From Glaciimonas sp. (lineage in GTDB: Bacteria > Pseudomonadota > Gammaproteobacteria > Burkholderiales > Burkholderiaceae_D), in the NCBI GenBank assembly GCA_012927625.1, contig JABBOV010000003.1:310001-374000 (forward strand): a stretch of DNA of 64,000 bases, written 5' to 3'. Shown here piece after piece: positions 53,268 to 61,498 of this stretch; positions within the stretch are counted from its first letter, which is position 1; the number at the start of each line of letters is the position of its first letter. Position numbers and translations under genes: made by a program. The notes under the pieces are model-generated. The model was not told the origin of the DNA, ran no database searches, and worked only from the letters and a program-made list of their open reading frames with translations.

Positions 53268-54602
53268 TTACTTCATGCAACCCGGAGTGATGCCTTTTTC
53301 TTTTGCATACTTGGCTGCGCTCGCCTTGAACAACGGATGGATCAGATTTTTGTTGCCTTCGATCCAGTCTGACACCATGACCCATTTGCTGCCATCCCAT
53401 TGCTGGATCTTGATCTTGCCCGAGCCTTCATGGTTTTGGCAGGAAGTCTTGATTTCAGGCAATAAACCGGTTGCGCCCAGTTGCTTCAAACGCGCATTGT
53501 TCAAGTCGAGGTTTTCCAGCGCCCAGCGCATCTGTTCGCCGGTGATAACTTTGCCCTTGCCGAATTTCGCCTGCGCGTTGCGGATGGCTTCAACGGTGAC
53601 AATCGCAATCGATACGCCGCGGTTGTACAGCACCGAGCCGACCTTGTTCTTGTCCTGCATATTGCCCTTGTTGGCGCCATACACCACCGACTTGATGCCG
53701 GCAATGGCTGGCGGTGCGTCGCCGGCAACATTCCATGTGGCGCTCATGTAACCCTTGGCGGCTGCACCAGCGGGCACCGTATCTTCTTCCGAGCCGGCCC
53801 ACCAGGAGCCGATGATCTGGTCGCGCGGGTAGCCGACTTTCTGCGCCGCTTTCAATGCGGTCTGGTTCATTACGCCCCAACCCCAGAAAATCACATAATC
53901 CGGTTTTTCCTGGCGAATCCTGAGCCATTGCGCGCCCTGCTCGTTGCCGGGATGGGCAACAGGAACCTGCATCACTGTGAACTTGCCCAGCGCAGCTTCG
54001 GCTTCCAACGCCGCGATAGGCTCTTTGCCGTAGGCCGAATCGTGATACATGTAGGCGATTTTTTTACCGGCCAGCGAGCCTTTGTTTTTCGACGCCAGAA
54101 ACTTGACGATGGCCGATATCTGCATCTGATACGTGGTCACCAGCGGAAACGCCCACGGGAACACGGTGCCGTCCACTGCATCGGTGCGGCCGTAGCCGGG
54201 GAACAGCAGAGGTACTTTATCCTGGACTGATTTTTCGATCAGCGCGTAGGTGATGCCGGTCGCCATCACGTTGTAGACGGTACCGTGCGCAACGGGGTCT
54301 TTAGCCTTCAGGCGCTCGTAGCACTCGACGCCCTTGGCGGTGTTGTATTCTGTTTCGCATTCTTCCCATGTCAATTTGACGCCATTGATGCCGCCTTCTT
54401 TCATGTTGACGTACGTCATGTAGTCAATCATGCCGCCGTAATAGGCCTGACCGTTGGCGCCGTAAGGGCCGACGCGATAGCTCGGCAGAGCAATGAACTG
54501 TTCTTTCTCCTGCGCTTGCGCTTGGCTGATTGGCAGCATTGTAGATACAACAACGGTGGCTACAGCGGCTGTAGCCAGCAAGATTTTTTTAAGTGGTTTC
54601 AT
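53268..54602 (-). CDS. ABC transporter substrate-binding protein
   Basis: A 444-residue periplasmic binding protein. The signal peptide (MKPLKKILLATAAVATVVVS, then TMLPISQAQA) is cleaved near residue 31. The mature part starts EKEQFIALPSYRVGPYGANG, and segments such as KLTWEECETEYNTAKGVECYERL and ADYVIFWGWGVMNQTALK-type stretches place it in the branched-chain group with the larger size of the aromatic-acid subgroup. AAGGAGACACGC before the ATG is strong. It delivers substrate to the LivH/LivM channel encoded upstream in the operon (LivM stop 69 bp before). Ligand not known. Confidence 0.9.
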   Translation of the reverse strand: MKPLKKILLATAAVATVVVSTMLPISQAQAQEKEQFIALPSYRVGPYGANGQAYYGGMIDYMTYVNMKEGGINGVKLTWEECETEYNTAKGVECYERLKAKDPVAHGTVYNVMATGITYALIEKSVQDKVPLLFPGYGRTDAVDGTVFPWAFPLVTTYQMQISAIVKFLASKNKGSLAGKKIAYMYHDSAYGKEPIAALEAEAALGKFTVMQVPVAHPGNEQGAQWLRIRQEKPDYVIFWGWGVMNQTALKAAQKVGYPRDQIIGSWWAGSEEDTVPAGAAAKGYMSATWNVAGDAPPAIAGIKSVVYGANKGNMQDKNKVGSVLYNRGVSIAIVTVEAIRNAQAKFGKGKVITGEQMRWALENLDLNNARLKQLGATGLLPEIKTSCQNHEGSGKIKIQQWDGSKWVMVSDWIEGNKNLIHPLFKASAAKYAKEKGITPGCMK

Positions 54603-54671
54603 GCGTGTCTCCTTCATATTTATAAACGGATAAGCGTGCTGCAAAGTACGTGGTGCGGGTAAAAATTAAGG

Positions 54672-55748
54672 TTAATGCGGGAAAGGCCATAAGCGCAGTT
54701 TCTCTTTGGCTATTTGCCATAAGCGTGCCAAGCCGTGCGGTTCGACAATCAGGAAGAAAATAATCAGGCCGCCAAACATCATCATTTGAATATGTGACAC
54801 GCTGGAACTTCGTAGCGACAGGTGCAGAAACTCCGCCAGCGGCGGCAGAAAATTATCGAGCAAAATCGGCAACAACAAAATAAATGCGGCACCCAAAAAC
54901 GAGCCGAGGATGCTGCCAACGCCGCCGATAATAATCATGAATAGAATCTTGAATGAAAGGTCGAGCGAAAAGCCATCGGGCTCGACCGAACCGAGATAAC
55001 AAAACGCGTACAGCGCACCCGCCATTCCGCAATAAAACGAACTGACCGCAAACGCCAGCAACTTGGTGCGCATCAGTGGAATGCCGATCACTTCGGCGGC
55101 CACATCCATGTCGCGTACCGCCATCCAGGCGCGACCGGTGCTGGAGCGCACCAGATTTTTCGCCAGCAGCGCCAATACCGAGACGATTGCCAACACGAAC
55201 AAATATTTTTGCATCGGAGTGTCGATTGCATAGCCAAACATTTCCAGCTTTTGCGCACTGATTACGCCGGAGGAACTGTTATTCGAAAACCAGGAAAATT
55301 TGGTCAATACCCACACCACGAAAAATTGCGCGGCCAGCGTTGCCACCGCCAGATAAAAACCCTTGATGCGCAACGAGGGCAAACCGAACAGCACGCCCAC
55401 CGCCGCCGCGCACAGCCCGCCCATCACGAACGACAGCAAAATCGGCATGCCTTCGATGCGCAGCTGGAAGTTATAGGCGGCATACGCGCCCACCGCCATG
55501 AAAGCCGCCGAGCCGAGCGACAACTGGCCGCAATAGCCGGTCAGGATATTCAAGCCCAAAGCGGCCAGTGCGAAAACCAGGAATGGAATCAGCAAGGCTG
55601 AAAACCAGTACTCGCTGGCCACCAGCGGCACCACCAGAAAGGCCACCGCCAGCAACAGGCCGACGCCGATACGGTCCTGGCGAATCGGGAAAATCTGACT
55701 ATCGGCTACATACGAAGTCTTGAACTGGCCGGTTTCACGGTAAAGCAT
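54672..55748 (-). CDS. livM: Branched-chain-type ABC transporter permease, LivM
   Basis: A 358-residue permease with about ten membrane helices. It contains LNILTGYCGQLSLGSAAFMAVGAY, the conserved LivM loop, LPSLRIKGFYLAVATLAAQF and SFKILFMIIIGGVGSILGSFLGAAF. The start is ATG 55748 with AAGGAGAA ahead; a GTG at 55754 is too close to that site. It pairs with LivH, whose gene ends 113 bp upstream. That gap contains a perfect 24-bp inverted repeat. Confidence 0.92.
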   Translation of the reverse strand: MLYRETGQFKTSYVADSQIFPIRQDRIGVGLLLAVAFLVVPLVASEYWFSALLIPFLVFALAALGLNILTGYCGQLSLGSAAFMAVGAYAAYNFQLRIEGMPILLSFVMGGLCAAAVGVLFGLPSLRIKGFYLAVATLAAQFFVVWVLTKFSWFSNNSSSGVISAQKLEMFGYAIDTPMQKYLFVLAIVSVLALLAKNLVRSSTGRAWMAVRDMDVAAEVIGIPLMRTKLLAFAVSSFYCGMAGALYAFCYLGSVEPDGFSLDLSFKILFMIIIGGVGSILGSFLGAAFILLLPILLDNFLPPLAEFLHLSLRSSSVSHIQMMMFGGLIIFFLIVEPHGLARLWQIAKEKLRLWPFPH

Positions 55749-55800
55749 GGGCACTTCTCCTTGGCGCGCAAGCCGCGCTTGCTACGCTGTTGTTTGTCCA

Positions 55801-55853
55801 GTAGTGCAGGCCTCTGTGCCTGCAACCGATGCAGGCACAGAGGCCTGCACTAC
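55801..55853. repeat. Perfect 24-bp inverted repeat between livH and livM
   Basis: Arms 55801-55824 and 55830-55853 are exact reverse complements over 24 bp with a 5-nt loop (ACCGA). The core GCAGGCCTCTGTGCC is GC-rich. It lies inside the operon, 8 bp after the livH stop and 52 bp before the livM start, without a T run. Confidence 0.92.
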
Positions 55854-55861
55854 TTATTGCG

Positions 55862-56776
55862 TCACACCCTATCGATATGTTTTTCGCCAAACAGCCCTTC
55901 CGGCCGAAACAGCAGAAAAATCAGTGCAAACACGTACGGGAACCAGCCTTCGATACCACCGAAATTGCCCCCGAACATATCCTGCATCACCGGTGGAATA
56001 TAAATTTCCGCCAGCTTCTCGGAAGCACCGATGATCAGGCCGCCGACAATTGCGCCCGGCACTGAAGTGAAGCCGCCCAGAATCAGCACCGGCAAGGCTT
56101 TCAACGCAGTCATGGTGAGCGCAAACTGCACCCCGTTGCGCGAGCCCCACAACAACCCGGCGACCAGCGCCACAAAGCCCGCCACACCCCAGACGATGGC
56201 CCAGATATGCTGCAGCGGAATACCCAGTGACAAGGCGGCCTGATGATCATCCGCCACCGCCCGCAATGCGCGGCCGATTTTTGTTTTCTGAAAAAACAGC
56301 GTCAGCACCGTGACCAGCAGAAGTACGGTGCCGGAGGCAAACAGGTCGAATTTGGAAATAATCAAGCCGGTGCTTTCCATGATGGCGTTGATCGGTTCAT
56401 CGACGATACCCAGATTGATCGCACGCACATCGCTGCCGAACAGTAGCGGGCCCAGCCCTTCGAGGAAAAAAGTCAGTCCGATGGTAGCCATGAACAGCGT
56501 GATCGGCGGTTGGTTGACCAACTTGCGTAGCACAAAACGTTCGGTCGCCAAACCCATGACCAACATCACACCAAAGGAGCCGATGATGGCAATCCATATC
56601 GGCAAGCCCATGTCGATCAAGCCTACCACCGCCAGCGCAGCGAAATACACCATCGCACCCTGGGCAAAATTGAACACGCCGGAAGCCTTGTAAATCAGCA
56701 CAAAGCCCAGCGCGACGAGTGAGTACATCAAACCCGAGAGCAGGCCGTTGATGGTGACTTCAAAAAAGAATTGCAT
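55862..56776 (-). CDS. livH: Branched-chain-type ABC transporter permease, LivH
   Basis: A 304-residue membrane protein. It starts MQFFFEVTINGLLSGLMYSL and has ALGFVLIYKASGVFNFAQGAMVYF, the typical LivH loop, RALRAVADDHQAALSLGIPLQHIW and GGFTSVPGAIVGGLIIG. It ends LIFLLFRPEGLFGE. With LivM it forms the inner-membrane channel. It lies 102 bp after livG, with a CCCTCTCCCG palindrome in the gap. Confidence 0.93.
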   Translation of the reverse strand: MQFFFEVTINGLLSGLMYSLVALGFVLIYKASGVFNFAQGAMVYFAALAVVGLIDMGLPIWIAIIGSFGVMLVMGLATERFVLRKLVNQPPITLFMATIGLTFFLEGLGPLLFGSDVRAINLGIVDEPINAIMESTGLIISKFDLFASGTVLLLVTVLTLFFQKTKIGRALRAVADDHQAALSLGIPLQHIWAIVWGVAGFVALVAGLLWGSRNGVQFALTMTALKALPVLILGGFTSVPGAIVGGLIIGASEKLAEIYIPPVMQDMFGGNFGGIEGWFPYVFALIFLLFRPEGLFGEKHIDRV

Positions 56777-56822
56777 CGTTTTATCCTTTTAACGTAAAAG
56801 CCGCGTAGCGACTCACTTCGCT

Positions 56823-56848
56823 CCCCTCTCCCGCTTGCGGGAGAGGGG
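56823..56848. repeat. REP-like palindrome between livG and livH
   Basis: CCCCTCTCCCGC and GCGGGAGAGGGG form a 12-bp perfect palindrome with a TT centre, followed by TTGGGGGAGAGGG. This repeat type is widespread between genes in beta- and gammaproteobacteria. It lies inside the operon. Confidence 0.8.
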
Positions 56849-56878
56849 TTGGGGGAGAGGGCAGCCAAGAGATGAGAG

Positions 56879-57691
56879 CTAGTGCGAGGTGCCGAGATAG
56901 GCTTTGATCACTTCAGGATTGCGCATGACCTCATCCGGCGTGCCATCACCGATTTTTTTGCCGTAGTCAAGCACCACTACGCGGTCCGAAATATCCATCA
57001 CAACACCCATGTCGTGTTCAATCAGCACGATGGTGGTGCCGAACTGGTCGTTCACGTCCAGAATGAAACGGCACATATCCTGTTTTTCTTCCACGTTCAT
57101 GCCGGCCATCGGTTCGTCCAGCAGCAACATGCTGGGCTCAGCGGCTAACGCGCGCGCCAGCTCGACCCGTTTTTGCAAGCCGTAGGGCAAGCGCCCGACC
57201 GGCGTCTTGCGGATGTGCTGGATTTCCAGGAAGTCGATCACTTCCTCGACCTTTTGGCGATGTTCGATTTCTTCTTTCCTGGCAGGCCCAATCCACAGCG
57301 CATTAGCCAGAAATCCAGAGCGCATTTTGGTATTGCGCCCGGTCATGATGTTGTCCAGCACCGACATGCCTTTGAACAGTGCGATATTCTGGAAAGTACG
57401 CGCAATCCCCTGGCTTGCGGCCCTGGCCGGGTCCATCTCGTGGCGGCGCTTGCCGTGAAACACAATGTCACCCAACTGCGGGTGATACACGCCATTAATC
57501 ACGTTGAGCATCGAACTCTTGCCGGCGCCGTTGGGGCCGATGATGGCGCGGATTTCGTGCTGTTTGACATCGAAGGAAATATTCGTCAGCGCCTTGACGC
57601 CGCCGAACGAGAGTGAAATTCCTTGCAGGTCGAGTATCACTTCACCGATTTTGCGTCCACCGGCCACGCCAATATTATTTTCAGTCGTCAT
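56879..57691 (-). CDS. livG: Branched-chain-type ABC transporter ATPase, LivG
   Basis: A 270-residue ATPase. It has Walker A GPNGAGKSSM, the LivG-type insertion GIARTFQNIALFKGMSVLDNIMTGRN, the signature region LPYGLQKRVELARAL (LSYG type changed to LPYG), and Walker B MLLLDEPMAGMN. The start is ATG 57691 (MTTENNIGV); the open frame extends upstream to 57781 into the ligase gene, so a later start is preferred. It forms the ATPase pair with LivF. It follows the ligase gene by 25 bp. Confidence 0.92.
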   Translation of the reverse strand: MTTENNIGVAGGRKIGEVILDLQGISLSFGGVKALTNISFDVKQHEIRAIIGPNGAGKSSMLNVINGVYHPQLGDIVFHGKRRHEMDPARAASQGIARTFQNIALFKGMSVLDNIMTGRNTKMRSGFLANALWIGPARKEEIEHRQKVEEVIDFLEIQHIRKTPVGRLPYGLQKRVELARALAAEPSMLLLDEPMAGMNVEEKQDMCRFILDVNDQFGTTIVLIEHDMGVVMDISDRVVVLDYGKKIGDGTPDEVMRNPEVIKAYLGTSH

Positions 57692-57716
57692 AAATGCTGA
57701 TGTCCCTATCTCTGGT

Positions 57717-59678
57717 TTACGCGGCTTTATGGAGTGAAGGGAAGGTCTTGGCGTCGCGGATTTGCAGATCGGCGCTGACATTGCCTTGCCGTCCGTCTTC
57801 GAATTTCACCAGGGTCTCTATGAACTGGCTGGATTTGCCTGCATACAAGGCGTCGATTAACACCGCGTATTTTTCGGCGATGAAATTGCGCCGCACCTTG
57901 CGGGTGCGAGTCAGCTCATCGTCGTCTGGATCAAGTTCCTTGTGCAGTACCAGAAAGCGGTGTATCTGGGTACCGGACATCATCGCCTCGGTGGCCAGAT
58001 CGGCATTCACCTTTTCGATGCACTCGTTGATCAGGTCGTAGGTTTCTTTCTTGCCGGCCAGATCGGCGTAACCGGAATAGGCAATGCCGCGCCGTTCCAG
58101 CCAGTTGCCGACCGCGGCGATATCGACGTTGATAAAAGCGCATACGGTATCGCGCTGGTTGCCGAAGGCGACCGCTTCCTTGATGAAAGGGAAGAATTTA
58201 AGTTTATTTTCGATGTAATTCGGCGCAAAAATGTCGCCTTTGTGCATCTTGCCGACATCGGCCGCGCGGTCGATGATTTTCAGATGGCCGTCGTCGTCGA
58301 AAATACCGGCGTCGCCAGTGTGGAAGTAACCTTCCGCATCTATCACCTCGGCGGTGGCGTCCGGGCGCTTGTAGTATTCCTTGAGCATCGCGACCGATTT
58401 AACCAGCACTTCGCCCTTCTCGGAAAGCTTGACTTCGACTCCTGGCGCCGGCAGGCCGACGCTGTCGAACTTGATATTGCCGTCCGGTTGCAAGCAGACA
58501 TAAGCGCAGGTTTCGGTGGCGCCGTACAACTGCTTCAGATTGACTCCAATCGAGCGATAGAAACGGAACAGGTCGGGACCGATGGCAGCGCCGGCGGTGT
58601 ACGCGACCCGCACCCGGCTGAGTCCCAGCACGTTTTTCAGCGGGCCGTAAATGCACAGATTGCCGACCGCATATTGCAACCGGTCCAGCATCGAGATCGG
58701 CTTGCGATCCAGGATATCGACCCCAACCCGTCGCGCCACTTCCATGAAGTAATGGAACATCCAGCGCTTGATGGCACCGGCGTCTTCCATCCGGATCATC
58801 ACCGAAGTCAGCATGTTTTCAAACACCCGTGGCGGCGCAAAATAATAGGTCGGGCCGATTTCGCACAAGTCGTTCAAAACGGTTTCGCTCGATTCCGGGC
58901 AATTCACGGTGAAACCGACCACCAGCGTTTGCGCATAGGAGAACAGGTTGTCGCCGACCCATGCCATCGGCAGATAGGACAGGATATCTTCGTCTTCGGT
59001 GAGCTTGTCGAACGAGGCTCCGCCAGTCGCCGCGGCGATCAGCGCCGCATGGGTCTGGCAAACGCCTTTTGGCTTGCCGGTAGTGCCGGAGGTGTACAGC
59101 ATGACGGCAACATCATCGGATTGGCCGGCGTTGACGGTATCCATAAAGAAAGTCGGATGGGCGTGATCATAGTCACGGCCGAGCTCTTGCAGCTTGCGGT
59201 AAGAGATGAGTTCCGATTGCGCGTAGTGGCGCATGCCGCGCTCGTCTTCGAATGCGATGTGGGCCACGCCCGGATATTGGGCCTTGAGCTCCATGAGCTT
59301 ATCGACCTGCTCCTGGTCTTCCACTACCGCGAAGGAAATTTCCGCATTCTCGAGCACATACGCCATGTCAGCGGCGGGCGCATCTTGATACAACGGCACC
59401 GCAATTCCGCCCAGGCATTGTGCGGCAATCATTGCCCAGTACAGGCGGGGCCGGTTGTCGCCGACAATCGCCAGGTGCATGCCACGTTGAAAGCCTTGCG
59501 CTGCCAGACCGCAGGCCAGCGCACGCACTTCTTCATTGACCTGGAGCCAGCTCCAGGTTTGCCAGATGCCCAGGTCTTTTTCCCGGTAAGCTGGTCTGCC
59601 TGGACGCGTTTGTGCGTGTTGCAGCAATAGCCGGGGAAAAGTAAGTCCCCCCGGACTCTGTTTTGTCTCCACCATCAT
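57717..59678 (-). CDS. AMP-dependent long-chain acyl-CoA ligase (FadD15/FACL-like)
   Basis: A 653-residue adenylate-forming ligase, longer than FadD and of the type found in long-chain acyl-CoA synthetases. It has VMLYTSGTTGKPKGVCQTH, LKQLYGATETCAYVCLQ, GYFHTGDAGIFDDDGHLKIIDRAADVGKMHKGDIFAPNYIENKLK and a C-terminal RTRKVRRNFIAEKYAVLIDALY. It is the first gene of the ligase-livG-H-M-K-F-ligase operon. This order with two ligases recurs in Burkholderiales, supporting uptake plus activation of one acid. The start ATG ATG lies after AGAGGTTGG. Confidence 0.9.
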   Translation of the reverse strand: MMVETKQSPGGLTFPRLLLQHAQTRPGRPAYREKDLGIWQTWSWLQVNEEVRALACGLAAQGFQRGMHLAIVGDNRPRLYWAMIAAQCLGGIAVPLYQDAPAADMAYVLENAEISFAVVEDQEQVDKLMELKAQYPGVAHIAFEDERGMRHYAQSELISYRKLQELGRDYDHAHPTFFMDTVNAGQSDDVAVMLYTSGTTGKPKGVCQTHAALIAAATGGASFDKLTEDEDILSYLPMAWVGDNLFSYAQTLVVGFTVNCPESSETVLNDLCEIGPTYYFAPPRVFENMLTSVMIRMEDAGAIKRWMFHYFMEVARRVGVDILDRKPISMLDRLQYAVGNLCIYGPLKNVLGLSRVRVAYTAGAAIGPDLFRFYRSIGVNLKQLYGATETCAYVCLQPDGNIKFDSVGLPAPGVEVKLSEKGEVLVKSVAMLKEYYKRPDATAEVIDAEGYFHTGDAGIFDDDGHLKIIDRAADVGKMHKGDIFAPNYIENKLKFFPFIKEAVAFGNQRDTVCAFINVDIAAVGNWLERRGIAYSGYADLAGKKETYDLINECIEKVNADLATEAMMSGTQIHRFLVLHKELDPDDDELTRTRKVRRNFIAEKYAVLIDALYAGKSSQFIETLVKFEDGRQGNVSADLQIRDAKTFPSLHKAA

Positions 59679-59851
59679 CCAACCTCTTATGTGTATTGCG
59701 GCTGCCAGTTTCAGACAGCGCGCTTACGTTGGTCTTACAGTGTCCGTTACTTCAACGCACCGTGTATTTATGGGATGATAGTAGGCCGCTTGATACAGTG
59801 CTGCTGTCATCTCAAGGACAATTTCACTGACTTTTGATATTGCGACGCACC

Positions 59852-60541
59852 ATGACAATTCCCCGTTCCAGCTTAGTAGATGCGCTGCGCCAGACTATAT
59901 GGGCGCAATGTTTAACCCCGCTGCAGATGCAGCATGTCGAAGCTAACATTATCGAACAACAGGTTCCGGCCGGTGGTTACGTCTGTCACAGAGGCGAAAA
60001 AGTCGAAGTCTGGACCGGCGTCATTGATGGCCTGGTCAAAATCAACAACCTTTCCCTGAACGGTAAATCGGTGACGTTTACCGGCGTACCTACCGGCGGC
60101 TGGTTCGGCGAAGGCTCGCTGCTCAAGGATGAGCGACGCAAATATGACGTCATGGCTTTGCGCGACAGCAGGATTGCACGCATGCCCGGCAGTACGTTCC
60201 GCTGGCTGCTCGATCACAGTTTGCCGTTTACGCAGTTCTTGCTGATGCAGCTCAACGAGCGACTTGGGCAATTCATCGCCACCGTCGAATACGACCGCTT
60301 GCTCGATGTCGACGCGCGCGTGGCGCGCTGTCTGGCCAGCATGTTTAATCCGCACCTGTATCCGGGCAGCGCCAGCCATTTGCAAATTTCACAAGAGGAA
60401 ATCGGCTACTTGTCCGGTACCTCCCGCCAGCGCGCCAACCAGGCGCTGCAGGTACTGGAAAAAGCCGGCTTGTTGCGGGTCGATTACGGCGGCATTCTGA
60501 TCATCGATGTGGATGGCTTACGAACCTTCCACGAATCTTAA
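59852..60541 (+). CDS. Crp/Fnr family transcriptional regulator
   Basis: A 229-residue regulator. A cyclic-nucleotide-binding fold comes first (GGYVCHRGEKVEVWTGVIDGLVKINN, TGVPTGGWFGEGSLLKDERRKYDVMALRDSRIARMP), then a C-terminal helix-turn-helix (LQISQEEIGYLSGTSRQRANQALQVLEKAGLLRVDYGG). No N-terminal cysteine cluster is present, so it is not an FNR-type oxygen sensor. It lies divergent from the ligase-liv operon with a 173-bp shared region and is a candidate regulator of it. The start is ATG 59852; the frame is open for six more codons. Confidence 0.88.
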   Translation: MTIPRSSLVDALRQTIWAQCLTPLQMQHVEANIIEQQVPAGGYVCHRGEKVEVWTGVIDGLVKINNLSLNGKSVTFTGVPTGGWFGEGSLLKDERRKYDVMALRDSRIARMPGSTFRWLLDHSLPFTQFLLMQLNERLGQFIATVEYDRLLDVDARVARCLASMFNPHLYPGSASHLQISQEEIGYLSGTSRQRANQALQVLEKAGLLRVDYGGILIIDVDGLRTFHES

Positions 60542-60606
60542 AAAATAGGGAGTATCGTATTATTTACCATTTTTTACGCATATTTCTATGCTATATTAAA
60601 AAATAC
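60541..60606 (-). repeat. Dispersed AT-rich repeat, copy C (reverse orientation)
   Basis: On the minus strand it reads TATTTTTTAATATAG, then ATATGCGTAAAAA and CGATACTCCCTATTTTT, matching copy B closely. It starts exactly at the crp-like stop codon and ends 12 bp before the start of the DUF2520 gene, so it fills nearly the whole gap and replaces any ribosome-binding site there. Confidence 0.8.
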
Positions 60607-60618
60607 AGATAACAGTAT

Positions 60619-61473
60619 ATGCAAATATCAAAAATCGATCAGGATCTGAAGCCAAGCTTGAATATCATCGGTTGCGGCCACGTCGGCAGCGTTATGGGGC
60701 GCTTGTTTGCACAACAAAACGTGTTCCTGGTACAGGATGTGCTGACCCGCTCAAGCGCCAGCGCCAGCGACGCGGTGGCGTTTATCGGTGCCGGTCGGGC
60801 TTGCGCGGATATTGCGGAATTGCGGAGTGCCGATGTCACGCTGCTAGGCGTGCCGGACGACCAAATCAGTGCGGCTTGCACGGCGTTGGCAGCAACGGGT
60901 TTGCTGAACGAAAATAGTACCGTATTCCATTGCAGCGGCGCGCTGTCGTCGGCAGCACTATCGGCTGCCATCGCTTGTGGTGCTGCCGTGGCAAGCGTGC
61001 ATCCGGTGCGCAGTTTTGCCGATGCCGAGACAGTGGCACAGCAATTTGCCGGCACTTTTTGCGGCGTCGAGGGCGACCCTCGCGCGTTGCAGTTATTGCA
61101 GCCGGCTTTGCTGGCGATTCGCGTTCAACTAGTGGCGCTGGATGCAGATGCCAAAACGCTGTATCACGCAGCGTCCGTATTTGCCTGTAATTACCTGACG
61201 ACTCTTATTGATACTGCGTTGCGGGCTTACATTGCTGCTGGCATTACGCCCGATCTGGCGCGCCAGATGGCGCAACCGCTGATTTCCGAAACCCTCGCCA
61301 ACATTTTCAAGCTTGGCCCCGAACAGGCACTAACCGGGCCGATTGCGCGCGGTGATCTGGTCACCGTAGCCCAACAGCAAGCTGCAGTCACGGCCTGGGA
61401 TAGTACGGCTGGAAGCTTGTATAAGGCACTGGCCGATGCCACCAAACAGCTGTCGCAACGGCGCAGTGCTTGA
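60619..61473 (+). CDS. DUF2520 Rossmann-like protein
   Basis: A 284-residue protein. The N-terminal Rossmann part is LNIIGCGHVGSVMGRLFAQQ with the GxGxxG-type loop, followed by VTLLGVPDDQISAACTAL and VFHCSGALSSAAL. The C-terminal helical DUF2520 domain contains LYHAASVFACNYLTTLIDTAL and GPIARGD. The family resembles F420/NADP-linked dehydrogenases but has no proven reaction. No ribosome-binding site is visible before the ATG, where a dispersed repeat copy lies. A later in-frame start is therefore possible, or translation may be weak. The next gene is convergent. Confidence 0.85.
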   Translation: MQISKIDQDLKPSLNIIGCGHVGSVMGRLFAQQNVFLVQDVLTRSSASASDAVAFIGAGRACADIAELRSADVTLLGVPDDQISAACTALAATGLLNENSTVFHCSGALSSAALSAAIACGAAVASVHPVRSFADAETVAQQFAGTFCGVEGDPRALQLLQPALLAIRVQLVALDADAKTLYHAASVFACNYLTTLIDTALRAYIAAGITPDLARQMAQPLISETLANIFKLGPEQALTGPIARGDLVTVAQQQAAVTAWDSTAGSLYKALADATKQLSQRRSA

Positions 61474-61498
61474 CGCGCTCCAAAGCGAATTCCTAATC

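Noticed and set aside
57942-59630. Open frame of about 560 codons on the plus strand opposite the long-chain ligase gene
   Set aside because: It is the antisense shadow of a GC-rich gene with full AMP-ligase motifs. It has no ribosome-binding site and no recognisable protein features.
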